From the NCBI GenBank assembly GCA_023392035.1, contig JAEVZY010000171.1:1-23189 (forward strand): 23,189 bases of DNA. The letters are read 5' to 3'. A program made the translations under genes and the position numbers. Positions 15,922 to 23,016 of the stretch are shown here, piece after piece. This DNA is from Pseudomonadota bacterium (GTDB lineage: Bacteria; Pseudomonadota; Gammaproteobacteria; Burkholderiales; Burkholderiaceae_D). How positions within the stretch are numbered: position 1 is the first letter of the stretch; every line of letters begins with the position of its first letter. The notes beneath the pieces are model-generated. The model searched no databases, was not told the DNA's origin, and saw only the letters and a list, made by a program, of their open reading frames with translations.

Positions 15922-16512
15922 TCACCCATGCAAGGCGCGCCGAATTCTCTCCAGCGCGTCATCCTTCAATGGCCTCGCGGCGATCTCGCGATAGATGCGA
16001 CAACGAATGATCGGGTCGGCCGACAGGCCCCGGTACAGCGGATGCTGGGTCACCAGAATGTCCCGCCCCGCTTCGGCGTTGGCCCGGTAACTGGACCAAA
16101 GGTATTCCGCTGGATGTTCCACCAAGCCGGCGCGCACGGGGTTGAGCTCGATGTAGCGCATGCATTCGATCAGCGAATCATCGGTCTCGATGGCGGTGGA
16201 GAGATACGTGCCTTCCCACAGGCTGCCGCTGCGCTCATAGCGGCGATTGAAGTAATGCAGATAGCGCTTGCTCGCGCTCTGCATGGTCTTGCGCGTGGTG
16301 GAGGGCGTCTGCGGCGTGGCCAGCAGATGCAGGTGGTTCTCCATCAGCACGTAGGCGTGGATCGCCAGCCCGTGACGCGCGCAGTCATCCAGCAGGGTGC
16401 TTTTGAAGTAGTTGTAATCGGCGTCTTGCCGGAAGACCGGTGTGCGGTCAATGCCACGCAAGACGATATGAAGTGGACGACATTGCGCGTGGTAGCGCGG
16501 AAAACGGAGCAT
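15922..16512 (-). CDS. REP-associated tyrosine transposase (RAYT, Y1_Tnp family), C-terminally truncated
   Basis: A domesticated single-strand transposase of the HUH/Y1 type that acts on REP palindromes. The family pattern is clear: L-R-F-P-R-Y-H at the start, H-I-V-L-R-G-I-D-R, the metal-binding A-Y-V-L-M-E-N-H-L-H-L-L, F-N-R-R-Y-E-R-S-G-S-L-W-E-G, and the helix C-M-R-Y-I-E-L-N-P-V-R-A-G-L-V with its conserved tyrosine, then W-S-S-Y-R. ATG at 16512 (reverse strand) is chosen because GGAGG lies 8 bases upstream (16521-16525); ATGs at 16518 and 16545 are in frame. It stops at I-R-R-A-L-H-G, exactly where relatives continue with G-x-x-L-G. In the same frame, after two stops, the DNA reads G-L-V-L-G, so the tail was probably lost by a small duplication (GGTGAT GGTGAG). 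The catalytic core looks intact. Confidence 0.85.
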   Translation of the reverse strand: MLRFPRYHAQCRPLHIVLRGIDRTPVFRQDADYNYFKSTLLDDCARHGLAIHAYVLMENHLHLLATPQTPSTTRKTMQSASKRYLHYFNRRYERSGSLWEGTYLSTAIETDDSLIECMRYIELNPVRAGLVEHPAEYLWSSYRANAEAGRDILVTQHPLYRGLSADPIIRCRIYREIAARPLKDDALERIRRALHG

Positions 16513-16565
16513 GGGCATGGCCTCCAGACGGATTTTCTGCCCCAAGTCCCTGCAGACGGAAGTCT

Positions 16566-16612
16566 GGCATGAATTTTCGCCATGGCGAGAAATTTTTCTG
16601 GTTCGTCATGCC
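16566..16612. repeat. Nested inverted repeat upstream of the RAYT gene
   Basis: GGCATGA (16566-16572) pairs with TCATGCC (16606-16612). Inside lies a perfect 12-base palindrome TCGCCATGGCGA (16577-16588), extended by AATTT/AAATT with one bulged G. It sits in the 5' flank of the reverse-strand transposase and also ahead of the second rfb operon. It could be a REP-type recognition structure or a regulatory site; its sequence differs from the palindromes on the other side of the transposase. Confidence 0.45.
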
Positions 16613-16684
16613 GGGTCGATTCGGGTGATATAAATTCGGTCGAGCAGTCCACATTTCGCATTGAATTCAGCCGAACACTCTGCC

Positions 16685-17248
16685 ATGCAGCTCATCCCCA
16701 CCGCCCTGCCCGAGGTCAAGCTTCTCAGCCCGAAGGTCTTCACCGATGCGCGCGGCTATTTCTTCGAGGCGCACAACGCGCGCCGCTTTGCCGAGCTCAC
16801 CGGACGCGCGGCGGAGTTCGTCCAGGACAATCATTCCTGGTCCGCGCGGGGTGTGCTGCGCGGCCTGCACTACCAGATCAATCAGCCCCAGGGCAAGCTG
16901 GTGCGCGTGCTCGCCGGCGAGATCTTCGATGTGGCGGTGGATATCCGTCGCCACTCGCCCAATTTCGGCAAGTGGGTCGGTGTGCGACTTTCAGCGGAAA
17001 ACCGTCACCAGATCTGGGTGCCTGAAGGCTTTGCGCACGGCTTCGTGGTGGTCTCCGAGTTTGCGGAAGTGCTGTACAAAGTCACCGATTATTGGGCGTC
17101 GGAACATGAGCGCACGCTGCGCTGGGATGACCCCGAAATCGGCATTGCGTGGCCGGATGTCGGACCACTTGTTCTATCTGAAAAAGACCAGGCCGGAAAG
17201 CCACTTTGCGAAGCGGAATTGTTTGACCTGCAAGCCGGCGAGCACTAA
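16685..17248 (+). CDS. rfbC: dTDP-4-dehydrorhamnose 3,5-epimerase (second copy)
   Basis: Same reaction as the first copy at 13755. The 187 residues align along the whole length with roughly three quarters of positions identical by eye. The catalytic segment R-G-V-L-R-G-L-H-Y-Q, F-V-Q-D-N-H-S, D-V-A-V-D-I-R-R and W-V-P-E-G-F-A-H-G-F are all present. ATG 16685 gives the same M-Q start as the first copy; an upstream in-frame TTG at 16661 would add 8 residues. No good ribosome site is visible. A TATAAA at 16629-16634 lies about 50 bases upstream and could be a -10 element, though no clear -35 accompanies it. It opens the second rhamnose operon, whose codons are more GC-rich than those of the first block. 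Confidence 0.94.
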   Translation: MQLIPTALPEVKLLSPKVFTDARGYFFEAHNARRFAELTGRAAEFVQDNHSWSARGVLRGLHYQINQPQGKLVRVLAGEIFDVAVDIRRHSPNFGKWVGVRLSAENRHQIWVPEGFAHGFVVVSEFAEVLYKVTDYWASEHERTLRWDDPEIGIAWPDVGPLVLSEKDQAGKPLCEAELFDLQAGEH

Positions 17249-17300
17249 TCTTTCGCCACTTCTTTCGCCGCATTGCAATGTTTGCTCTGGAGAGCAGGTC

Positions 17301-18365
17301 ATGATTCTCGTCACTGGTGGTGCTGGCTTCATCGGCTCCAATTTCATCCTCAATTGGCTGGCCGAAAGTGACGAGCCGGTGCTTAATGTCGACCGCCTTA
17401 CCTACGCCGGCAATCTGGCCAACCTGCAAGCGCTCAAGGACGATCCGCGCCACATCTTTGCGCGGGTCGACATTTGCGATACCTCCGGCATCGAGACCCT
17501 GCTGGCCCTGCATCGTCCGCGCGCGGTGCTGCACCTGGCGGCGGAAAGCCATGTCGACCGCTCCATCCATGGACCGGAACAGTTCGTTCGCACCAATGTC
17601 ACGGGAACCTGCAGCCTGCTGGAGGCGGTGCGTTCCTATTGGTCCGCGCTGCCGGACGATGAGATCGACGATTTCCGCTTCCTGCAGGTATCCACCGACG
17701 AGGTGTACGGCAGCCTGGCACCGAACGAACCGCCCTTCAGCGAATCGCGGCCCTATGCGCCCAACAATCCCTACTCCGCCACCAAGGCGGCTTCCGACCA
17801 CCTGGTGCGCGCATACCGCCACACCTACGGCTTGCCCACGCTGACCACCAATTGCTCCAACAACTATGGGCCTTATCAGTTTCCCGAGAAGCTGATCCCG
17901 CACATGATCACCAACGCCTTGAGCGACCAGCCTTTGCCGGTGTACGGCGATGGCTCCCAGGTGCGCGATTGGCTCTACGTTGGCGACCATTGCATGGCCC
18001 TGGCGCAAGTGTTGAATGCGGGCGATGTGGGCGAGGTGTACAACGTCGGCGGCTGGAATGAAAAGACCAATCTTGAAGTGGTGCATGCCGTGTGCGACCT
18101 GCTGGATGAACTGGCGCCGCGCCAGGATGGCAAATCCTATCGCGAGCAGATCGTCCAGGTCGAAGACCGGCTCGGGCATGATCGCCGCTATGCCATCGAT
18201 GCCCGCAAGATAGAACAGGAACTGGGCTGGCGGCCGCTGGAAAACTTCGAATCCGGCTTGCGCAAGACCGTGGAGTGGTACCTGGCCAATCCAGACTGGG
18301 TGCGCGATGTGCAATCCGGCGAATACCGGCGCTGGGTGGACATCAATTACGGCCCGCGATGGTGA
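17301..18365 (+). CDS. rfbB: dTDP-glucose 4,6-dehydratase (second copy)
   Basis: 354 residues, same reaction as the copy at 14363 and very similar along its whole length. It has G-G-A-G-F-I-G-S-N-F, H-L-A-A-E-S-H-V-D-R-S-I, S-T-D-E-V-Y-G, Y-S-A-T-K and N-C-S-N-N-Y-G-P. The frame is open far upstream (to 16746), but that part is only the +1 shadow of rfbC; the Rossmann loop immediately after ATG 17301 fixes the start. The ribosome site GGAG (17289-17292) lies in a small hairpin TGCTC-TGGA-GAGCA (17283-17296), which might modulate initiation. rfbD follows after 22 bases. Confidence 0.95.
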   Translation: MILVTGGAGFIGSNFILNWLAESDEPVLNVDRLTYAGNLANLQALKDDPRHIFARVDICDTSGIETLLALHRPRAVLHLAAESHVDRSIHGPEQFVRTNVTGTCSLLEAVRSYWSALPDDEIDDFRFLQVSTDEVYGSLAPNEPPFSESRPYAPNNPYSATKAASDHLVRAYRHTYGLPTLTTNCSNNYGPYQFPEKLIPHMITNALSDQPLPVYGDGSQVRDWLYVGDHCMALAQVLNAGDVGEVYNVGGWNEKTNLEVVHAVCDLLDELAPRQDGKSYREQIVQVEDRLGHDRRYAIDARKIEQELGWRPLENFESGLRKTVEWYLANPDWVRDVQSGEYRRWVDINYGPRW

Positions 18366-18387
18366 ACGATGCTGAAGGCCTGAGCCC

Positions 18388-19263
18388 ATGAGAATCCTGA
18401 TCACCGGCGCCAACGGCCAGGTCGGCCATGCACTGCAGGACAGCCTTGCCGGCAAGGGCGAGGTGGTCGCACTCGATCGTCGCCAGATGAACCTGGCCAA
18501 CCCGCAGCAACTGCGCCAGGTGATTTCCGATCTGCAGCCGCAAATCATCATCAATGCCGCCGCCTATACCGCGGTCGACCAGGCCCAAACCGAACCCGAT
18601 CTGGCCATGGCCATCAATGCCCATGCGCCGGAAGTGATGGCAAAAGAAGCCAGGCGCATCGGCGCGCTGCTGATCCACTATTCCACCGACTATGTCTTCG
18701 ACGGCCGAAAATCCGGGGCTTACGTGGAAAGCGATGCCACCCATGCGCTCAACGTCTACGGCCACTCCAAGTTGCTGGGCGAGCAGGCCATCCTGGCGCA
18801 GGATGTTCCGGCACTGATTTTTCGCACGCAGTGGGTCTATGGCTTGCGCGGCAAGAATTTCATGCAGACCATGTTGCGCCTGGCCGCCGAGCGCGACGAA
18901 TTGCGGGTGGTGGACGATCAATTCGGCGCGCCCACCTGGTCACACACCATTGCCCAGGCCACCGCCGGCGTGCTTGCGCTCGGCCAGGGGCAGGGCAGCG
19001 ATTGGTGGCGCACGCATGCCGGTGTTTATCACCTGGTGGCGCAAGGCAGCACCAGCTGGTGCGGCTTTGCGCGGCGCATCGTCGAGTTGGCCCATCTGGA
19101 ACACAAGCCGCGCGTAACTGGCATTGCCAGCGCCCAGTATCCGACCCCGGCCGCGCGACCGGCCAATGGGCGGCTGTCCTGCGACAAATTCCAGCAAACC
19201 TTCTTTGCCTTGCCTCAATGGGAGGCCGAGCTGGAAAAGTGCATGCGGGAAGGCGGCCTATAA
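18388..19263 (+). CDS. rfbD: dTDP-4-dehydrorhamnose reductase
   Basis: Last step of dTDP-L-rhamnose synthesis, the NAD(P)H-dependent reduction of dTDP-4-keto-L-rhamnose. 291 residues, normal for RmlD. Seen: G-A-N-G-Q-V-G-H at the N-terminus, N-A-A-A-Y-T-A-V-D-Q-A, Y-S-T-D-Y-V-F-D-G, N-V-Y-G-H-S-K-L-L-G-E, R-T-Q-W-V-Y-G and R-P-A-N-G-R-L-S-C-D-K near the end. It is the only rfbD in the window, so both rhamnose blocks may share it. The gap to galE is 53 bases. Confidence 0.95.
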   Translation: MRILITGANGQVGHALQDSLAGKGEVVALDRRQMNLANPQQLRQVISDLQPQIIINAAAYTAVDQAQTEPDLAMAINAHAPEVMAKEARRIGALLIHYSTDYVFDGRKSGAYVESDATHALNVYGHSKLLGEQAILAQDVPALIFRTQWVYGLRGKNFMQTMLRLAAERDELRVVDDQFGAPTWSHTIAQATAGVLALGQGQGSDWWRTHAGVYHLVAQGSTSWCGFARRIVELAHLEHKPRVTGIASAQYPTPAARPANGRLSCDKFQQTFFALPQWEAELEKCMREGGL

Positions 19264-19316
19264 TTGCCGTTCGTATTTCCCTTCTTCACTCGCAAGACAG
19301 CTGACTAGGCAGGCCC

Positions 19317-20339
19317 ATGTCCAAACAAATCCTGGTGACCGGCGCCGCCGGTTATATCGGTTCGCATACCTGTATTGAGTTGCTGGCAGCGGGCTATCGC
19401 GTGATTGCGCTGGACAATCTGTGCAACAGCTCGCGCCTGGCCATACAAAGGGTGGAAGAAATCAGCGGCCGCGAATTGCTGTTCCTGGAAGCCGATGTGC
19501 GCGACCGCAGCTCGCTGGACGCGGTGTTCAATACCCATGGCATCGATGCCGTGATTCATTTCGCCGGCCTGAAAGCGGTTGGCGAATCGGTGGAAAAGCC
19601 GCTCCTGTACTACCAGAACAATGTGTACGGCTCCATCAACCTGCTGGAGGCCATGGAACATGCGCGCTGCCATCGCATCGTGTTCAGCTCTTCGGCCACG
19701 GTGTATGGCGATCCGGAGTCGGTGCCGATCCGTGAAACGGCGCGCCTGTCCACCACCAATCCCTATGGCAGCTCGAAGCTGATGGTGGAGATGATCATCA
19801 ACGATCTGGCGCGCTCCAGTCCGGCCTGGCAGGCCGGCATCCTGCGTTACTTCAATCCGGTGGGCGCGCATCCCAGCGGCCGCATAGGCGAAGACCCGCG
19901 CGGCGTTCCCAACAACCTGATGCCCTTCGTGGCCCAGGTGGCGGTGGGGCGGCGCGAGCAGCTCAATGTCTTCGGCAACGACTACCCCACGCCGGATGGC
20001 ACCGGGGTGCGCGATTACATCCACGTGGTCGATCTGGCCCTGGGGCATGTGGCGGCGCTCAACCGCCTGTTTTCCTGCGAGGGCAGCTTCACGGTCAACC
20101 TCGGCACCGGCCGCGGCTACAGCGTGCTTGAAGCGGTGAAGGCATTTGAAGCGGCCAGCGGCAAACCGGTGCCTTATGAAATCAAGGGCCGGCGCGCGGG
20201 CGATATCGCCGCCTGTTATTCCTGTCCCGACAAGGCGCTGGAATTACTGGGCTGGCGCGCCGAACGCGACCTGGACGAAATGTGCCGCGACCACTGGCGC
20301 TGGCAATCCGAAAACCCGCAGGGCTATACCGAGGACTGA
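19317..20339 (+). CDS. galE: UDP-glucose 4-epimerase
   Basis: Interconverts UDP-glucose and UDP-galactose (related enzymes also act on the GlcNAc/GalNAc pair), providing galactose units for surface polysaccharide. 340 residues, typical. It has G-A-A-G-Y-I-G-S-H-T, L-D-N-L-C-N-S, H-F-A-G-L-K-A-V-G-E-S, S-S-S-A-T-V-Y-G, the Y-G-S-S-K catalytic pair, R-Y-F-N-P-V-G-A-H and G-N-D-Y-P-T-P-D-G-T-G-V-R-D-Y-I-H. Placement inside the rhamnose operon suggests that the glycan contains galactose as well as rhamnose; this is inference. Confidence 0.95.
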   Translation: MSKQILVTGAAGYIGSHTCIELLAAGYRVIALDNLCNSSRLAIQRVEEISGRELLFLEADVRDRSSLDAVFNTHGIDAVIHFAGLKAVGESVEKPLLYYQNNVYGSINLLEAMEHARCHRIVFSSSATVYGDPESVPIRETARLSTTNPYGSSKLMVEMIINDLARSSPAWQAGILRYFNPVGAHPSGRIGEDPRGVPNNLMPFVAQVAVGRREQLNVFGNDYPTPDGTGVRDYIHVVDLALGHVAALNRLFSCEGSFTVNLGTGRGYSVLEAVKAFEAASGKPVPYEIKGRRAGDIAACYSCPDKALELLGWRAERDLDEMCRDHWRWQSENPQGYTED

Positions 20340-20359
20340 TTTTCCGGCGCAATGAGGCG

Positions 20360-20379
20360 GCGGGCTCCGGCCGGCCCGC
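20360..20379 (+). promoter_or_regulatory. GC hairpin after galE
   Basis: GCGGGC (20360-20365) pairs with GCCCGC (20374-20379) around an 8-base G/C loop, 20 bases past the galE stop. No T-run follows. Together with the promoter-like sequence just downstream it may mark a partial transcript boundary between galE and the second rfbA. Confidence 0.35.
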
Positions 20380-20420
20380 GCGCCCAGCCCTGTCCCGGCG
20401 TTGCCGACTTCACGCATTGC

Positions 20421-20426
20421 TATACT
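20421..20426 (+). promoter_or_regulatory. Possible -10 promoter element for second rfbA
   Basis: TATACT is a near-consensus sigma-70 -10 box, 24 bases before the rfbA ATG, with the GGAGG ribosome site between. The only -35-like hexamer, TTGCCG at 20401-20406, leaves a spacer of 14 bases, shorter than normal, so the promoter call is weak. Confidence 0.35.
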
Positions 20427-20450
20427 CTGGCGCAACTCATGGAGGCAGCG

Positions 20451-21365
20451 ATGCAGGCATTGGCAGCACAGCGGCGCGCGCAGGGCACGCGCCGCGGCAT
20501 CATCCTGGCGGGCGGCTCCGGCGAGCGCCTGTATCCCGCCACCAAGGCAGTTTCCAAGCAACTGCTGCCGGTGTACGACAAGCCCATGATCTATTACCCG
20601 CTCAGCACCCTGATGCTGGCGGGCATGCGCGATATCCTGCTGATCTCCACGCCACATGACCTGCCGCTGTTCCAGGCCTTGCTGGGCGATGGCAGCCAGT
20701 GGGGCATCAATCTCCAGTACGCGCCGCAGCCGCGGCCGGAAGGTCTGGCGCAGGCTTTCATCATTGGTCGCCAGTTCGTGGCCGACCAGCCCTCCTGCCT
20801 CATCCTCGGCGACAACATCTATTACGGTCATGACCTGGATGCCCAGTTGCGCGCAGCCACGCAAGAGCGCGACGGCGCAACCGTGTTCGCCTATCACGTG
20901 CAAGACCCGCAACGCTATGGCGTGGTGGAATTCGACGCCAATCGTCGCGCCGTCAGCCTGGAAGAAAAGCCGGCCCAGCCGCGCTCCAGCTACGCCGTGA
21001 CGGGCTTGTACTTCTATGACCGGCAGGTGTGCGACATCGCCGCCGCCATTAAGCCGTCCGCGCGCGGCGAGCTGGAAATCACCGACGTCAACCGCGTCTA
21101 TCTGCAGCAGGGACAGTTGGCGGTGGAAGTCATGGGGCGCGGCATGGCCTGGCTCGATACCGGCACCCATGATTCGCTGCTGGACGCGGCGCAATTCATC
21201 GCCACCCTGGAAAAGCGGCAAGGCCTGAAAGTGTCCTGCCCGGAAGAGATTGCCTTTCGCAAGGGCTATATCGACGCCGCCGCGCTGGAGCGGCTGGCGC
21301 AGCCGATGCGCAAGAACGGCTACGGCGCCTACCTGCTGAGCCTGCTGGAAAGGAAAGTCTTCTGA
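20451..21365 (+). CDS. rfbA: Glucose-1-phosphate thymidylyltransferase (second copy)
   Basis: Same reaction as the copy at 12854, 304 residues, about three quarters identical by eye. It has S-K-Q-L-L-P-V-Y-D-K-P-M-I-Y-Y, I-L-G-D-N-I-Y-Y-G, E-E-K-P and G-R-G-M-A-W-L-D-T-G-T-H. The nucleotide loop reads G-G-S-G-E-R-L, with Glu where the first copy and most relatives have Thr. ATG 20451 is chosen because GGAGG (20441-20445) precedes it by 5 bases; the open frame starting at 20352 reads low-complexity sequence without homology. The start adds about 7 residues relative to the first copy. It closes the second rhamnose operon, so gene order (C-B-D-galE-A) differs from the first block (A-C-B). Confidence 0.94.
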   Translation: MQALAAQRRAQGTRRGIILAGGSGERLYPATKAVSKQLLPVYDKPMIYYPLSTLMLAGMRDILLISTPHDLPLFQALLGDGSQWGINLQYAPQPRPEGLAQAFIIGRQFVADQPSCLILGDNIYYGHDLDAQLRAATQERDGATVFAYHVQDPQRYGVVEFDANRRAVSLEEKPAQPRSSYAVTGLYFYDRQVCDIAAAIKPSARGELEITDVNRVYLQQGQLAVEVMGRGMAWLDTGTHDSLLDAAQFIATLEKRQGLKVSCPEEIAFRKGYIDAAALERLAQPMRKNGYGAYLLSLLERKVF

Positions 21366-21384
21366 TGGATTATTCTTGCCGCCC

Positions 21385-22824
21385 ATGAGCATGCCACCTT
21401 CAGACCTGGACGGCGCGAGCTTCAGCGCCTTGCTGCAGAAGGCCCAAGCCGCGCGCAATGCCTCCAACTGGCCGCTGGCCATCACCTTGTACGCGCATTG
21501 CATCAAGGCTTCGCCGCAGCTGCCCGAGCTGCACCACAATCTGGCCTTGTGCCTGTTCGGAGCCGGACGCAGCAAGGAGGCAACGCTGGCCGCGGTCAAT
21601 GCCTTGAAGCTCAAGCCGCAGCTGTGGCAGAGCAAGATCGTGCTGGCGCGCGCGGCCAAGACCCTGGGGCAGGTGGATCGCGCCGATCTTCTGTTTGCCG
21701 AGGTGCTGGCGGTGGACGCCGGCAATGCGGCAGCCCTGGCCGGTCGTGCCGATCTGGCCATGAACGAATTCGGCGATCCGCTGGAAGCCATGCGCCTGGT
21801 GCGCCCCTTGTGGCAAGACCCGGTGCATCGCAACGATGCCGAGCTGACCACGCTCATGGCCTCGCTTTACGATCGCGACATCGATGCTGCCGCGCTGACG
21901 CGCCAGGTGATGGATTTTTCGCGGCGCGCCCTGCGTTTGCCGGGCCTGCAATTCGCGCCACGTCCGGCACGCGCGGCGAACGCCCGACCCAGGGTGGCGC
22001 TGCTGTCGCCGCTGTTTTGCGTTTCACCCGTGTATTTCCTGACCATCGCCGGCTTTCGCCACGTGGCCAAGGGTTGCGAGGTGGTGGTGTTCAATCGCGG
22101 CGTCAAGCGCGATTGGGCCACCGAAGCCTTCGCCGAATTGGCCAGCGAGTGGAAGGATGTGCAACACCTGAGCGCCACGCAATTGGCGCAAGCCATTTAC
22201 GACGCCGACATCGATGTCCTGTATGACCTCGGCGGCTGGATGGACCCGGTCGGCCTGCAGGCCTTGTCGGCCAAGCCGGCGCGCCAGCAATTCAAGTGGG
22301 TCGGCGGGCAGAGCATCACCACCGGCCTTTCCAGCTTCGATGGCTGGATCGGCGACGCCGGACAATCGCCGCGCCACTTGCAGCATCTGTACAGCGAGCC
22401 GCTGTGGAATGTGGAGGGCGGCTACGCCCTCTACACGCCGCCTGCCTATATGCCCAAGCCGGCCGCCATCAAGAGCGAGGTGCCGGCCATCTTTGCCAAT
22501 CCGGCCAAGTTGTCGCGCGCCTTCCTGCGCATGCTGGCCCAGATGCCGGGCAAGAAATGCTTCATTCACCGCCAATACCGGCACGCGCGCGTGCGGCAGC
22601 GGATCGAATCGGTGCTCGATGCGAGCCAGGTGGAATACATCCATCCCGCCTCGCACCAGGAGGCGTTGGAAGCGCTCAACCAGCACAAGCTGATGATCGA
22701 CACCTTTCCCTACAGCGGCGGACTGACCGCGCGCGAAGCCAGGGCGCTTGGTCTCAAGGTGCAGACCCGGGTCGGCGAGCTGTTTTGTGAACGCCATGGT
22801 GCGGAGTTGACAATCGATCAATGA
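21385..22824 (+). CDS. TPR-containing GT41 (OGT/SPINDLY-like) glycosyltransferase, possibly C-terminally truncated
   Basis: About 479 residues. The N-terminal ~140 form three or four TPR helical pairs (for example L-P-E-L-H-H-N-L-A-L-C-L-F-G-A-G). The rest resembles the GT41 catalytic region: P-R-V-A-L-L-S-P near 202, D-V-L-Y-D-L-G-G-W, W-V-G-G-Q-S-I-T-T-G-L near 305 (relatives: W-L-G-Y-P-G-T-T-G), a P-A-K-L-S segment near 373 with the lysine equivalent to the UDP-contacting Lys, and D-T-F-P-Y-S-G-G-L-T-A-R-E-A near 438. GT41 enzymes move GlcNAc or hexose onto Ser/Thr or Asn of cytoplasmic proteins. The protein ends soon after this motif, where relatives usually have another 60-80 residues, and the stop lies in a tandem repeat. 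Starts at 21376 (TTG) and 21391 are alternatives; none has a strong ribosome site. Donor and target are unknown; the nearby secreted repeat protein is one candidate. Confidence 0.75.
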   Translation: MSMPPSDLDGASFSALLQKAQAARNASNWPLAITLYAHCIKASPQLPELHHNLALCLFGAGRSKEATLAAVNALKLKPQLWQSKIVLARAAKTLGQVDRADLLFAEVLAVDAGNAAALAGRADLAMNEFGDPLEAMRLVRPLWQDPVHRNDAELTTLMASLYDRDIDAAALTRQVMDFSRRALRLPGLQFAPRPARAANARPRVALLSPLFCVSPVYFLTIAGFRHVAKGCEVVVFNRGVKRDWATEAFAELASEWKDVQHLSATQLAQAIYDADIDVLYDLGGWMDPVGLQALSAKPARQQFKWVGGQSITTGLSSFDGWIGDAGQSPRHLQHLYSEPLWNVEGGYALYTPPAYMPKPAAIKSEVPAIFANPAKLSRAFLRMLAQMPGKKCFIHRQYRHARVRQRIESVLDASQVEYIHPASHQEALEALNQHKLMIDTFPYSGGLTAREARALGLKVQTRVGELFCERHGAELTIDQ

Positions 22825-22894
22825 CCGTCGATCGATGAGCATCGGTCAACGAGCATCGGGCAATAAGCATCGGTCAAAGCATCGATCAATAAGC
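22813..22894. repeat. Degenerate 14-bp tandem repeat
   Basis: Six consecutive units fit the consensus ATCGRTCAATRAGC, starting at 22813, 22827, 22841, 22855, 22869 (a 12-base unit) and 22881. The first unit is inside the end of the glycosyltransferase gene and supplies its last codons and TGA stop. The units differ at a few positions, so the array is not fresh. It is too short and spacer-less to be CRISPR. Confidence 0.75.
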
Positions 22895-22984
22895 ATCGCC
22901 ACGCAGTCAATAACGAAACTGCAAGAAACGTAAAAGCGCTTTGCCGAGCGCGATTCCTGTAGGAAAATCCGGTACTTAGGGAAA

Positions 22985-22998
22985 CGCCCGCTCGGGCG
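22985..22998 (+). promoter_or_regulatory. Short leader hairpin before the right-edge gene
   Basis: CGCCCG (22985-22990) and CGGGCG (22993-22998) are exact complements, folding as a 5-base stem with a 4-base loop. The hairpin lies directly before the ribosome site AAGGGGGGAA (23001-23010). It could tune translation of the last gene; no T-run follows, so it is not a terminator. Confidence 0.35.
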
Positions 22999-23016
22999 CC
23001 AAGGGGGGAAATTCGC

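Noticed and set aside
15694..16572. 292-residue forward frame over the transposase region
   Set aside because: It is the antisense of the RAYT gene, whose family motifs are unmistakable on the reverse strand.
16746..17300. N-terminal extension of the second rfbB to 539 residues
   Set aside because: The added part is only the +1 frame of rfbC; the Rossmann loop starts right after ATG 17301.
20244..21857. Long reverse-strand frame opposite the second rfbA and the GT41 gene
   Set aside because: No recognisable domain, biased composition typical of antisense frames in GC-rich DNA, and two well-supported forward genes occupy the region.
22813..22894. CRISPR array
   Set aside because: Units are 14 bp, contiguous and degenerate, with no spacers and no cas genes nearby.
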